In this document: piece by piece, positions 1 to 5,197 of the stretch
How the letters are laid out: every line of letters begins with the position of its first letter
Numbering within the stretch: the first letter of the stretch is position 1
DNA from: ZLKRG08 sp964565165
GTDB taxonomy: Bacteria; Actinomycetota; Actinomycetes; Nanopelagicales; Nanopelagicaceae
Assembly (NCBI GenBank): GCA_964565165.1
Contig: CAZMDJ010000066.1
Location: 1-5,197 of the forward strand
Length of the DNA stretch: 5,197 nt
Direction: 5' to 3'
Position numbers and translations under genes: made by a program
The notes under the pieces: generated by a model
Told to the model about the DNA's origin: nothing
Database searches by the model: none
The model's input: the letters and a program-made list of their open reading frames with translations, nothing else

Positions 1-132
1 GAAATTGCTCCTGCAGTAAATGAAGCTTTAGAACATATTGCACGTGAAGTACTTGCAGTTGAGATGAAGCACGATGCTTCCCTACTTTGCGATACTGAAC
101 TTGGATTTACTTTTAACTTACAGATAAGTTAA
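1..132 (+). CDS. C-terminal end of an unrecognised protein, convergent with yggT
   Basis: Reading frame 1 of the plus strand is open from the window edge to a TAA at 130-132, giving 43 residues that begin EIAPAVNEALEHIAREVL and end GFTFNLQIS. It looks coding rather than accidental: first codon positions are strongly rich in G, third positions are mostly A or T, and the peptide reads as an alternating charged/hydrophobic helix followed by a strand-like end. Neither frame inspected on the minus strand offers a rival gene. The 5' part lies outside the window. I do not recognise the family. A helix followed by a short strand and a Gly-containing tail vaguely recalls the end of family A DNA polymerases, but the match is too weak to name it. 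The last 15 bases overlap the 3' end of yggT on the other strand. Confidence 0.5.
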   Translation, partial: EIAPAVNEALEHIAREVLAVEMKHDASLLCDTELGFTFNLQIS

Positions 133-133
133 A
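112..133. terminator. A/T-rich palindrome across two convergent stop codons, possible bidirectional terminator
   Basis: Arms at 112-120 and 125-133 are perfectly complementary (9 bp) around a 4-base loop CAGA at 121-124. The stop codon of yggT (118-120, minus) and that of the plus-strand frame (130-132) both lie inside the arms. The position between convergent genes fits a shared terminator. However, the stem is almost all A/T and no clear T-run follows it on either strand, so it would be a weak intrinsic terminator. It may simply be a short palindrome at a gene junction. Confidence 0.33.
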
Positions 134-399
134 GCAAGGCTCTGCAGAATTTGAACTGCAAAGAAGAGCACGATAAAAGATAGATCCAACGCAACTCCAC
201 CTAAACGAAGTGGTGGGATAAAACGTCGGAAAAATTTAATCGGTGGATCTGTAAATGTATAAACGCTTTCAGCAAACCAGAGCATTAAACCTTTAGGGCT
301 CCAGGATGGTTTAAACATACGAACATAATCAAGAATTAAACGTGCAAAAAGTGCGAAGATAAAAACTTGAAGAAAACGTGCTACCCAGATACCGAGCAT
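118..399 (-). CDS. yggT: YggT/YlmG family small integral membrane protein
   Basis: This 93-residue hydrophobic protein has the usual two-helix YggT layout. The first membrane segment is at about residues 7-26, followed by a loop with the basic/aromatic stretch RMFKPSW. The family signature TDPPIKFFRRFIPP sits at about 50-63, followed by the conserved GGVALDLS and a second membrane segment at about 70-91. Length is normal for the family. Homologues (YlmG in Gram-positive bacteria and plastids) are associated with division-site or membrane organisation, but no biochemical activity is established. The ATG at 397-399 comes three bases after the sepF stop. No Shine-Dalgarno is visible, so translation is probably coupled to sepF. 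It is the last gene of the minus-strand run seen here. In many actinobacteria divIVA/wag31 follows, but here a convergent frame lies immediately downstream. Confidence 0.95.
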   Translation of the reverse strand: MLGIWVARFLQVFIFALFARLILDYVRMFKPSWSPKGLMLWFAESVYTFTDPPIKFFRRFIPPLRLGGVALDLSFIVLFFAVQILQSLALTYL

Positions 400-402
400 T
401 TA

Positions 403-849
403 TCAGCTTTGATTGAAGAAGCTTGCTTCAGCTGCAGCTGTCTTAATCTCTGATGAGACTGTTACATTTGCAGGAGATAGCAAGAAAACTTTGGAGGTAA
501 CGCGTTCGATTGTGCCATGGTGTCCGAAAACAAGACCACTTGCGAAGTCAACTAAACGCTTACGCTCGTCATCGCCCATGTCGGTTAGATTCATAAGCAC
601 TGTCTCCCCATCGCGATAACGTTCTCCGATTACGCGAGCTTCGTTGTATGAACGTGGGTTAACAGTAAAGATCTGATTTGAGGCAGCAGGTGCAGCTGGA
701 GCAACCGGCGCAGGCGTTGCTTGCACCGATGCAAACGAACGAGTTTCGCGAACGCGAATTCGTGGCGCTTCTGCTTCGTGGGTTACTTCTTCGCTCTCGA
801 GGTCATCTGTGAGACCGAGAAAATTTCCTAGTTTCTTAAGGCTAGACAT
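403..849 (-). CDS. sepF: SepF, membrane anchor and FtsZ-ring partner
   Basis: The product is 148 residues with the three SepF parts. Residues 1-14 (MSSLKKLGNFLGLT) form an amphipathic helix for membrane binding. A variable linker at about 15-57 is rich in Glu, then in Ala and Pro. The globular SepF (DUF552) domain lies at about 59-132, with the conserved pattern RSYNEA, VLMNLTDM, DFASGLVFG and VFLLSP. SepF binds the FtsZ C-terminal peptide and tethers the Z-ring to the membrane; in actinobacteria lacking FtsA it is the expected main anchor. The frame stays open up to 921 and could start 24 codons earlier. I chose the ATG at 847-849 because the conserved N-terminal helix begins there and the earlier start would run deep into yggS. 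No clear Shine-Dalgarno precedes it. The gene starts 19 bases after the yggS stop and ends TGA-TAA just before yggT. Confidence 0.94.
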   Translation of the reverse strand: MSSLKKLGNFLGLTDDLESEEVTHEAEAPRIRVRETRSFASVQATPAPVAPAAPAASNQIFTVNPRSYNEARVIGERYRDGETVLMNLTDMGDDERKRLVDFASGLVFGHHGTIERVTSKVFLLSPANVTVSSEIKTAAAEASFFNQS

Positions 850-868
850 AGGGATAATTTTAGATAGT

Positions 869-1416
869 TCAGATACGCGAACCGAGTATTGAAGAGCCGA
901 CTCGAACATGTGTCGCACCATGAGAAATTGCCGATAAATAATCTCCGCTCATTCCGGCCGATAAATATGGGGCGTTTGGATAGCTCTCTTTAAAACCCTG
1001 ATGAATCTTTGAAAGTCTTTGAAAAGCCTGATCGGGTTGCTCGCCAAGAGGTGCCACCGCCATCAAACCCTGCAATTTGAGATTGCCAGAGTTCAGAATC
1101 GAATCCGCTTTTTGATTTAAATCAGCAGGCAGCGCACCACCGCGATGGGTTTGGCCATCAAGTGAAACTTGAATAAAAACCTCNNNNNNNNNNGAAATTT
1201 ACATTTGAAATGCCATTTGGCCGGTACAAGTTGAGCCTTCTCTTTACCCTCTTGATCGCGGTTTTAACCAAATTCGGTGACTCCGAGTTCATGAAGCAAC
1301 TGAGCATCGCTCAATGGAAAAGTTTTTGTGACCACAATTAAATGAACATCATTAGGAATGGTTGCTTTTACTGCTGCTAAATTCTGAGCAAGTTCTGCTT
1401 TACGATCTAGAGCCAA
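869..1416 (-). CDS. yggS: YggS/PLPBP family pyridoxal phosphate homeostasis protein, broken by an assembly gap and an in-frame stop
   Basis: YggS (YlmE, PROSC family) binds pyridoxal 5'-phosphate through one lysine and balances cellular vitamin B6; it has a fold-type III barrel but no known catalytic reaction. The N-terminal piece, on the high-coordinate side of the gap, reads LALDRKAELAQNL and has the PLP lysine in VVTKTFP (residue 31). Then GVTEFG is followed by TAA (1264-1266) where family members have Glu of the FGEN motif, and the frame resumes as NRDQEGKEKAQ up to KWHF beside the gap. The C-terminal piece (869-1183) runs from EVFIQVSLDG through LQGLMAVAPLG and LSAGMSGD to HGATHVRVGSSILGSRI. 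About 40 residues are missing in the ten-N gap. The start is TTG at 1414-1416, inside the end of pgeF, with AGGTG at 1421-1425 as ribosome binding site. I favour an intact gene with assembly errors, but a real pseudogene is possible. Confidence 0.9.
1184..1193. other. Assembly gap of ten N
   Basis: Ten undetermined bases lie inside yggS. The two flanks are in different frames and correspond to family regions about 40 residues apart (the WHF motif and the VFIQVSLDG strand). The gap is therefore a scaffolding placeholder for an estimated 120 or so real bases, not a measured distance. Confidence 0.97.
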
Positions 1417-2063
1417 ATTACACCTGCTTGACGTCCGGTAATTCCATCGCGACGATAGGAGAAAGTGTGTTTATCTTCAAGCACACAGCTAGATAAATCT
1501 AAGAGCACCGTATCTTTCAAATCAGTTTTTAAACCAGCAACCAAATCGAGAGTGGCTTTGCCGGTTCGGCCAGAGGAATCAGCAGATGGGAACTTTGCAG
1601 CGACCTCTTTAAAAATATCATCGCCTACCTCATAACAACCGCCGCAGATATTTGTACCAATATAATAGTGGATTACCTCTGCTCCTAAATCTCGCATCGC
1701 ATCAATTGTTTTTCTGGCGATGCCATTCATTAAACCTTTACGCCCAACGTGTACCGCCGCTACTGCCACATCTGATTTCAGAAGTAGCGGAATGCAATCG
1801 GCAACCATGACTGCGATAGCCAATTTATGTTCAGTCGTAATTAGCGCATCACAGGTTGGAGTATTTGAATTATCTTCGACCAAAACCACTGTGTCACCAT
1901 GGACTTGATTCATAAAGACAATCGGCATTCCGATTTGTGATTCAAGCATGGCTCGATTTTCTGCAACTGCGCTTGGCTCATCCCCCACATGATCGCCAAG
2001 GTTGGCAGAATCAAATGGAGCTTTACTTACTCCACCTAAACGATTGGTGAAGATAAACGGCAT
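1407..2063 (-). CDS. pgeF: PgeF/YfiH/YlmD family multicopper-oxidase-like (laccase domain) purine nucleoside phosphorylase
   Basis: This 218-residue cytosolic enzyme belongs to the DUF152/laccase-domain family. Members have been reported as purine nucleoside phosphorylases with adenosine deaminase activity, and E. coli PgeF (YfiH) as a peptidoglycan editing factor that limits serine misincorporation by MurC. The visible zinc/active-site set is His55 in NQVHG, Cys90 in VADC and His105 in AAVHVG. Other family marks are LGGVS near the N-terminus, NLGDHVGD at about 21-28, NICGGCYEVGDDI at about 138-150, and the C-terminal FSYRRDGITGRQAGVIWL. HVGRKG stands where HAGWRG or HAGRxG is usual, a mild substitution. 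The ATG at 2061-2063 lies 13 bases after the ftsZ stop, without a clear Shine-Dalgarno, so coupling to ftsZ is likely. Its 3' end overlaps yggS by 10 bases. Presence with murC in the same run fits the peptidoglycan editing role, but the exact substrate here is inferred. Confidence 0.95.
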   Translation of the reverse strand: MPFIFTNRLGGVSKAPFDSANLGDHVGDEPSAVAENRAMLESQIGMPIVFMNQVHGDTVVLVEDNSNTPTCDALITTEHKLAIAVMVADCIPLLLKSDVAVAAVHVGRKGLMNGIARKTIDAMRDLGAEVIHYYIGTNICGGCYEVGDDIFKEVAAKFPSADSSGRTGKATLDLVAGLKTDLKDTVLLDLSSCVLEDKHTFSYRRDGITGRQAGVIWL

Positions 2064-2076
2064 TGGAAGTTAACTT

Positions 2077-3207
2077 TTACTTCATGAAATCAGGAACATC
2101 GATCTCATCTTCAGAGACTAACTCTTCGAATGAGACGCGACGGCGAGGTGTTTCACCGGTAATTTCCATAGCAACCTGAAGTGGGTCGTTTTCGATTACT
2201 GGATCTGCCTGACCTGAAATTTCATTTGTGGTGATAGTTGGACGTTCAATCTTCTTTGGCTCTCCACCATCAAAGCCCGCTGCAATAACGGTAATACGTA
2301 CCTCATCACCTAGCGCATCATCAATAACTGTTCCGAAGATGAACTTAGAATCTGGATGAGCAGCATCCTGCACCAACTGGCAAGCTTCATTGATTTCGAA
2401 TAAACCAAGATCGCTACCGCCAGCAACAGATAACAAGATTCCCATTGCGCCATCAATTGATGCTTCAAGTAGTGGAGATGAGATTGCAAGTTCAGCTGCA
2501 CGAATTGCACGGTTCTCACCGCGAGCAGATCCGATACCCATAAGTGCGGCACCTGCACCGGTCATAACTGCCTTCACATCTGCAAAGTCAAGGTTAATCA
2601 AACCTGGTTGTGTAATAAGTTCAGTGATTCCCTGTACGCCAGAAAGTAGAACTTGGTCTGCGCTCTTAAATGCATCAAGTGCAGTAATCGCACGATCAGA
2701 GATTGCAAGTAAGCGATCATTAGGAATAACAATTAAAGTATCAACTTCTGCGCGAAGTGCATCGATACCAGATTCAGCTGCAGAGGTGCGAAGTTTTCCT
2801 TCGAATGAGAATGGCTTTGTAACAACGCCAACTGTTAGCGCACCAAGTTCGCGTGCAACCTTTGCAACAACAGGTGCACCACCGGTTCCGGTTCCGCCAC
2901 CTTCGCCTGCAGTAATGAAAACCATATCTGCACCGCGTAACGCTTCTTCAATTTCATCAACGTTATCTAACGCAGCTTCGCGACCAACTTCTGGCGCAGC
3001 GCCTGCGCCAAGTCCGCGAGTAATTTTGCGACCGATATCTAATTTCACATCGGCATCGCTCATTAATAATTGTTGTGAGTCTGTATTAACTGCAATGAAC
3101 TCAACGCCTTTGAGTCCTGCTTCGATCATGCGATTGATCGCATTAACGCCGCCGCCACCAATACCTACAACTTTGATGACTGCTAAATAATTCTGCGGTG
3201 CCGCCAT
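2077..3207 (-). CDS. ftsZ: Cell division protein FtsZ
   Basis: FtsZ is the tubulin-like GTPase that polymerises into the cytokinetic ring. The 376-residue product is complete. It has the N-terminal nucleotide-binding GIGGGGVNA at 15-23, the tubulin signature GGGTGTG at 103-109, and the T7 synergy loop NLDFAD at 205-210 supplying the acidic residues for GTP hydrolysis in the next subunit. The globular domain ends near residue 317. A short acidic/polar linker of about 50 residues leads to the C-terminal peptide DEIDVPDFMK at 367-376, which matches the actinobacterial consensus and is the docking site for SepF. The ATG at 3205-3207 has a well-placed GAGAGGAAG ribosome binding site (3211-3219), the strongest visible in the window. 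It is preceded by 105 non-coding bases, so ftsZ may have its own promoter as well as read-through from murC and ftsQ. Confidence 0.99.
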   Translation of the reverse strand: MAAPQNYLAVIKVVGIGGGGVNAINRMIEAGLKGVEFIAVNTDSQQLLMSDADVKLDIGRKITRGLGAGAAPEVGREAALDNVDEIEEALRGADMVFITAGEGGGTGTGGAPVVAKVARELGALTVGVVTKPFSFEGKLRTSAAESGIDALRAEVDTLIVIPNDRLLAISDRAITALDAFKSADQVLLSGVQGITELITQPGLINLDFADVKAVMTGAGAALMGIGSARGENRAIRAAELAISSPLLEASIDGAMGILLSVAGGSDLGLFEINEACQLVQDAAHPDSKFIFGTVIDDALGDEVRITVIAAGFDGGEPKKIERPTITTNEISGQADPVIENDPLQVAMEITGETPRRRVSFEELVSEDEIDVPDFMK

Positions 3208-3210
3208 GAT

Positions 3211-3219
3211 CTTCCTCTC
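3211..3219 (-). promoter_or_regulatory. Ribosome binding site of ftsZ
   Basis: The minus strand reads GAGAGGAAG with the AGGA core five bases before the ATG. It is the clearest Shine-Dalgarno in the window; pgeF, sepF and yggT lack one and probably depend on coupling. This fits a higher demand for FtsZ than for its neighbours. Confidence 0.7.
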
Positions 3220-3271
3220 GGTATGTAAACCTCTACTTAAGGGTTACAACTCGTGCCCATTTGGTGGCGGA

Positions 3272-3300
3272 AAATTAGTTCTATAAGGGTGAGTATTCAA
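3272..3300 (-). promoter_or_regulatory. Candidate promoter for ftsZ
   Basis: On the minus strand TTGAAT (3295-3300) and TAATTT (3272-3277) are separated by exactly 17 bases, a sigma-70-like arrangement with modest matches (4 of 6 and 3 of 6). Transcription would start near 3265 and leave an untranslated leader of nearly 60 bases. The spacer between ftsQ and ftsZ is the only sizeable intergenic space, and actinobacterial ftsZ genes commonly have promoters there. The match alone is weak and A/T-rich DNA yields such boxes by chance. Confidence 0.27.
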
Positions 3301-3312
3301 TTACCGACACGG

Positions 3313-3984
3313 TTATTTAACTGTGGGTTTTGTTGGATCACTAACATCCATTTGATTAATTTTTTTATTCTCTGGAAGTGCAATTAAAGCCTTATAAATC
3401 TTTACTTTTACGGCGTTATTTGAATTTGAACCCCAATTAATTCTGAGGTTATCTTTTTTATTCTCTAAAGTTAATTGAAAGTTATTTGAAGAAGAGGTTG
3501 AGACTTTCACGATTTTTTCAGAGAAATCAAGCGGAAGTGAGAGGTACAGGGAGACCGCAGCCACTCGAGAAGTTGTATTGGCAGCGCTTACTTCTGGCAG
3601 CTTCTTCTTGATGGTGATTGGAGATGTAAAAAGCACACCACTTGCGTCAACATATTGATCGCCGCTAATTGCTACAGCTTCTCTTGCATTTAAATTGATA
3701 TCAACATTTCTGCTTAACCAATTACGAGAAACATTTACAGATTTAATCCAGTCGATTCCAGCAAGCGCCAATTTAGATGAGATATTTCTTGGCTCTACGC
3801 GAGCTAACTTCTCCCCTTTTTTGACATCTGCAATCACTAAAACCTGTTTTGTGATTTCGGAATTTGGTGAACCTGAAACTGATACAGATTTAACAGTAAA
3901 GATATTGGTCCAGCCAAAAAGGAAAGCAAGCGTTGCGACAATCAGAATAGTGGAGCCTAGAAATACTTCGCGCTTATGACGCAC
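3313..3984 (-). CDS. ftsQ: Cell division protein FtsQ (DivIB family)
   Basis: FtsQ is a single-pass divisome protein that joins FtsB and FtsL outside the membrane and helps activate septal peptidoglycan synthesis. The product is about 223 residues. It has a very short basic cytoplasmic tail (VRHKRE), one membrane segment at about 7-25, a POTRA domain at about 29-105 starting FTVKSVSVSG and containing IDWIKSVNVSRNW, and the beta domain with YVDASGVLF. The C-terminus has INWGS and ends MDVSDPTKPTVK, a typical FtsQ ending. I prefer GTG at 3982-3984 as start because AAGAGG (3992-3997) is seven bases upstream. The TTG two codons earlier (3988-3990) would leave only one base of spacing. The start overlaps the end of murC by 11 bases. 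The tail is far shorter than in mycobacterial FtsQ. The identity is firm from motifs and position, although the family is poorly conserved. Confidence 0.94.
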   Translation of the reverse strand: MRHKREVFLGSTILIVATLAFLFGWTNIFTVKSVSVSGSPNSEITKQVLVIADVKKGEKLARVEPRNISSKLALAGIDWIKSVNVSRNWLSRNVDINLNAREAVAISGDQYVDASGVLFTSPITIKKKLPEVSAANTTSRVAAVSLYLSLPLDFSEKIVKVSTSSSNNFQLTLENKKDNLRINWGSNSNNAVKVKIYKALIALPENKKINQMDVSDPTKPTVK

Positions 3985-5197
3985 TATCAAACCTCTTGTG
4001 AAGTTCTTCGATGATTAATAGTCCAAGTGAACTTACATCGCCAGCACCTAAAGTCATGATTACATCACCAGCGTGTGCTGCCTTTGCAATTGCTTCTGTG
4101 ACTGAAATGAAATTTGGTTCGAAAGTTGCATGTGAAATCAACTTGGCAATGTTGGCACTTGTTACACCCGTGATTGGTTGTTCGCTAGCTGCATAAACTT
4201 CTAGTAACCATACTGAATCTGCAATTGATAACGCCTCTGCAAATTCATTGGTGAATGCTTTAGTTCTTGAATAGCGGTGCGGCTGAAAAATTGCCAGAAC
4301 TTTTCCGCCACCTGCATATCGCTTTGCGGCATCTAAAGTCACTTTGATCTCAGTTGGGTGATGACCGTAGTCATCAATAACTCTAATTCCGCCAACTGTT
4401 CCCTTTAATTCAAAGCGACGACCAGCTCCGTGAAACTTAATAAGGCCATCTAAAAGTGATGCTGCAGGTAGGCCAAGTTCTAACCCAACAGCTAAAACCG
4501 CTGCTGCATTAAGCACATTATGTTCGCCTGGTACAGAGAGTTCTAAAGTGCCAATTTTTGCGCCATTCCAAAGAACGCGCGCAGTTGAGCCGCCTGCATT
4601 TAAAGCTATCTGATCTACGCGAAGCGCAGCCTTTTCACTCTTGCCATATCCGATTGTTTTAACTGACGCTTTTGAAGCAACTTTGGTTGCACCTTCATCA
4701 TCTGCGCAGAAAACTAGAAATCCAGAAATTGTTTTTACGAAATCATCGAAGGCGCTAAATACATCAGCTTCGGATGCGAAGTGATCAACGTGATCCCATT
4801 CGACATATGTAATGATCGCCGCATGTGGATAGTAGGCAACAAATGAACCATCGGATTCATCTGCTTCAGCTACAAAATACTTACCAGTGCCTCGGTGAGC
4901 GTTAGAGCCAGATGATTTAAGCACCCCTCCAATTGCAAATGAAGGGTCAACGCCGGCACTTTGTAGTGCCACAGTTGCCATTGATGAAGTTGTGGTTTTA
5001 CCGTGAGTGCCAGCAACAGCGATTGAAATTGATTCTGACATTAAAAGTGCAAGCGCAGATGCACGTGTGATCTCTGGGATACCTGCCGCTACCCCAGCTT
5101 CGCGCTCTGAATTATTTGGTTTGATCGCATTTGAAAAGACAATTAAATCTGCGCCAATCACATTCTCTGATTTATGTCCAACAAAAACTTCAGAGCC
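3974..5197 (-). CDS. murC: UDP-N-acetylmuramate--L-alanine ligase MurC, 5' end outside the window
   Basis: MurC is the cytosolic ATP-dependent ligase that adds L-alanine to UDP-MurNAc, the first step of the peptidoglycan stem peptide. The visible 407 residues start GSEVFVGHKSEN and lack roughly the first 50, including the N-terminal glycine-rich UDP-binding loop. Motifs, counted from the first visible residue, are: the P-loop GTHGKTTT at about 63-70, EADESDGSF at about 111-119, the DHVDHF metal/ATP region at about 135-140, PGEHNVLNA at about 223-231, DDYGHHPTE at about 275-283, FQPHRYSRT at about 304-312, YAASEQP at about 335-341 and GAGD at about 384-387. DDYGHHPTE and HRYSRT are characteristic of MurC rather than MurD, E or F. 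The frame is open to the window edge, so the GTG at 5159-5161 is internal. It ends inside the start of ftsQ. No murB lies between murC and ftsQ, as in several other actinobacteria. Confidence 0.97.
   Translation of the reverse strand, partial: GSEVFVGHKSENVIGADLIVFSNAIKPNNSEREAGVAAGIPEITRASALALLMSESISIAVAGTHGKTTTSSMATVALQSAGVDPSFAIGGVLKSSGSNAHRGTGKYFVAEADESDGSFVAYYPHAAIITYVEWDHVDHFASEADVFSAFDDFVKTISGFLVFCADDEGATKVASKASVKTIGYGKSEKAALRVDQIALNAGGSTARVLWNGAKIGTLELSVPGEHNVLNAAAVLAVGLELGLPAASLLDGLIKFHGAGRRFELKGTVGGIRVIDDYGHHPTEIKVTLDAAKRYAGGGKVLAIFQPHRYSRTKAFTNEFAEALSIADSVWLLEVYAASEQPITGVTSANIAKLISHATFEPNFISVTEAIAKAAHAGDVIMTLGAGDVSSLGLLIIEELHKRFDSAS

Noticed and set aside
413..619. Plus-strand frames opposite sepF, pgeF, ftsQ and murC (for example 413-619, 1720-1908, 3695-3979, 4011-4196)
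   Set aside because: All lie within identified genes on the other strand, with no ribosome binding sites or family motifs that I could recognise.
850..921. Longer SepF with 24 extra N-terminal residues
   Set aside because: The extension would overlap the yggS C-terminal coding region by more than 50 bases and precede the conserved membrane-binding helix, which normally starts the protein.
2390..3190. Long plus-strand open frame (266 codons) opposite ftsZ
   Set aside because: It is fully antisense to a confidently identified ftsZ. The translation is a low-complexity Ser/Ala/Pro/Ile mix typical of the shadow frame of a well-biased gene, and it shows no recognisable domain.
3278..3283. TATAGA-like box in the ftsQ-ftsZ spacer as the -10 element
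   Set aside because: No acceptable -35 box lies 16-18 bases upstream of it; the TTGAAT is only nine bases away.
5159..5161. GTG as the start of murC
   Set aside because: The frame continues to the window edge with MurC-like residues (GSEVFVGHKSEN), so the GTG is an internal valine and the gene is cut by the window.
1..5197. CRISPR arrays, tRNA or rRNA genes, insertion sequences, toxin-antitoxin or defence genes
   Set aside because: Reading both strands I saw no spaced direct repeats, cloverleaf-like structures, transposase motifs or accessory genes; almost every base is assigned to housekeeping genes.

Overview
The window holds one minus-strand run of cell-wall and cell-division genes, the distal half of an actinobacterial dcw (division and cell wall) cluster. 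In the direction of transcription, from high to low coordinate, the order is murC (5' end outside the window), ftsQ, ftsZ, pgeF, yggS, sepF, yggT. ftsA is absent and sepF lies downstream of ftsZ, and the FtsZ C-terminal peptide ends DVPDFMK. Together these point to Actinobacteria. Base composition is moderate to low in GC by eye, and the genes are packed with overlaps or gaps of 3 to 19 bases. That fits a streamlined lineage such as the freshwater Nanopelagicales (acI), but this placement is an inference and was not searched.

Layout. Positions 3974-5197 carry murC without roughly its first 50 codons. ftsQ overlaps the end of murC. A 105-base spacer (3208-3312) precedes ftsZ and is the only intergenic space able to hold a promoter; it contains a weak sigma-70-like candidate and a good ribosome binding site for ftsZ. 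pgeF follows ftsZ after 13 bases, and yggS starts inside the end of pgeF. yggS is damaged in this assembly: it has an in-frame stop codon at 1264-1266 and a run of ten N (1184-1193) in place of an estimated 120 or so missing bases. sepF follows 19 bases after yggS, and yggT follows sepF after three bases that form a second in-frame stop codon. At the left edge a plus-strand reading frame (1-132) looks like the C-terminus of an unrecognised convergent gene. It overlaps the end of yggT by 15 bases, inside a palindrome.

How the genes work together. MurC makes UDP-MurNAc-L-alanine for peptidoglycan. FtsZ forms the cytokinetic ring, SepF is its probable membrane anchor in organisms without FtsA, and FtsQ is the membrane-anchored divisome subunit acting outside the membrane. 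YggT is a small membrane protein linked to division by gene context. PgeF and YggS are enzymes of purine nucleoside/peptidoglycan quality control and of pyridoxal phosphate homeostasis, and they travel with ftsZ in many Gram-positive bacteria.

I found no mobile element, CRISPR array, RNA gene or defence system, and nothing here looks like a new biological system. The items most worth checking are the broken yggS next to the gap, the convergent palindromic overlap at the left edge, and the lack of divIVA directly after yggT.
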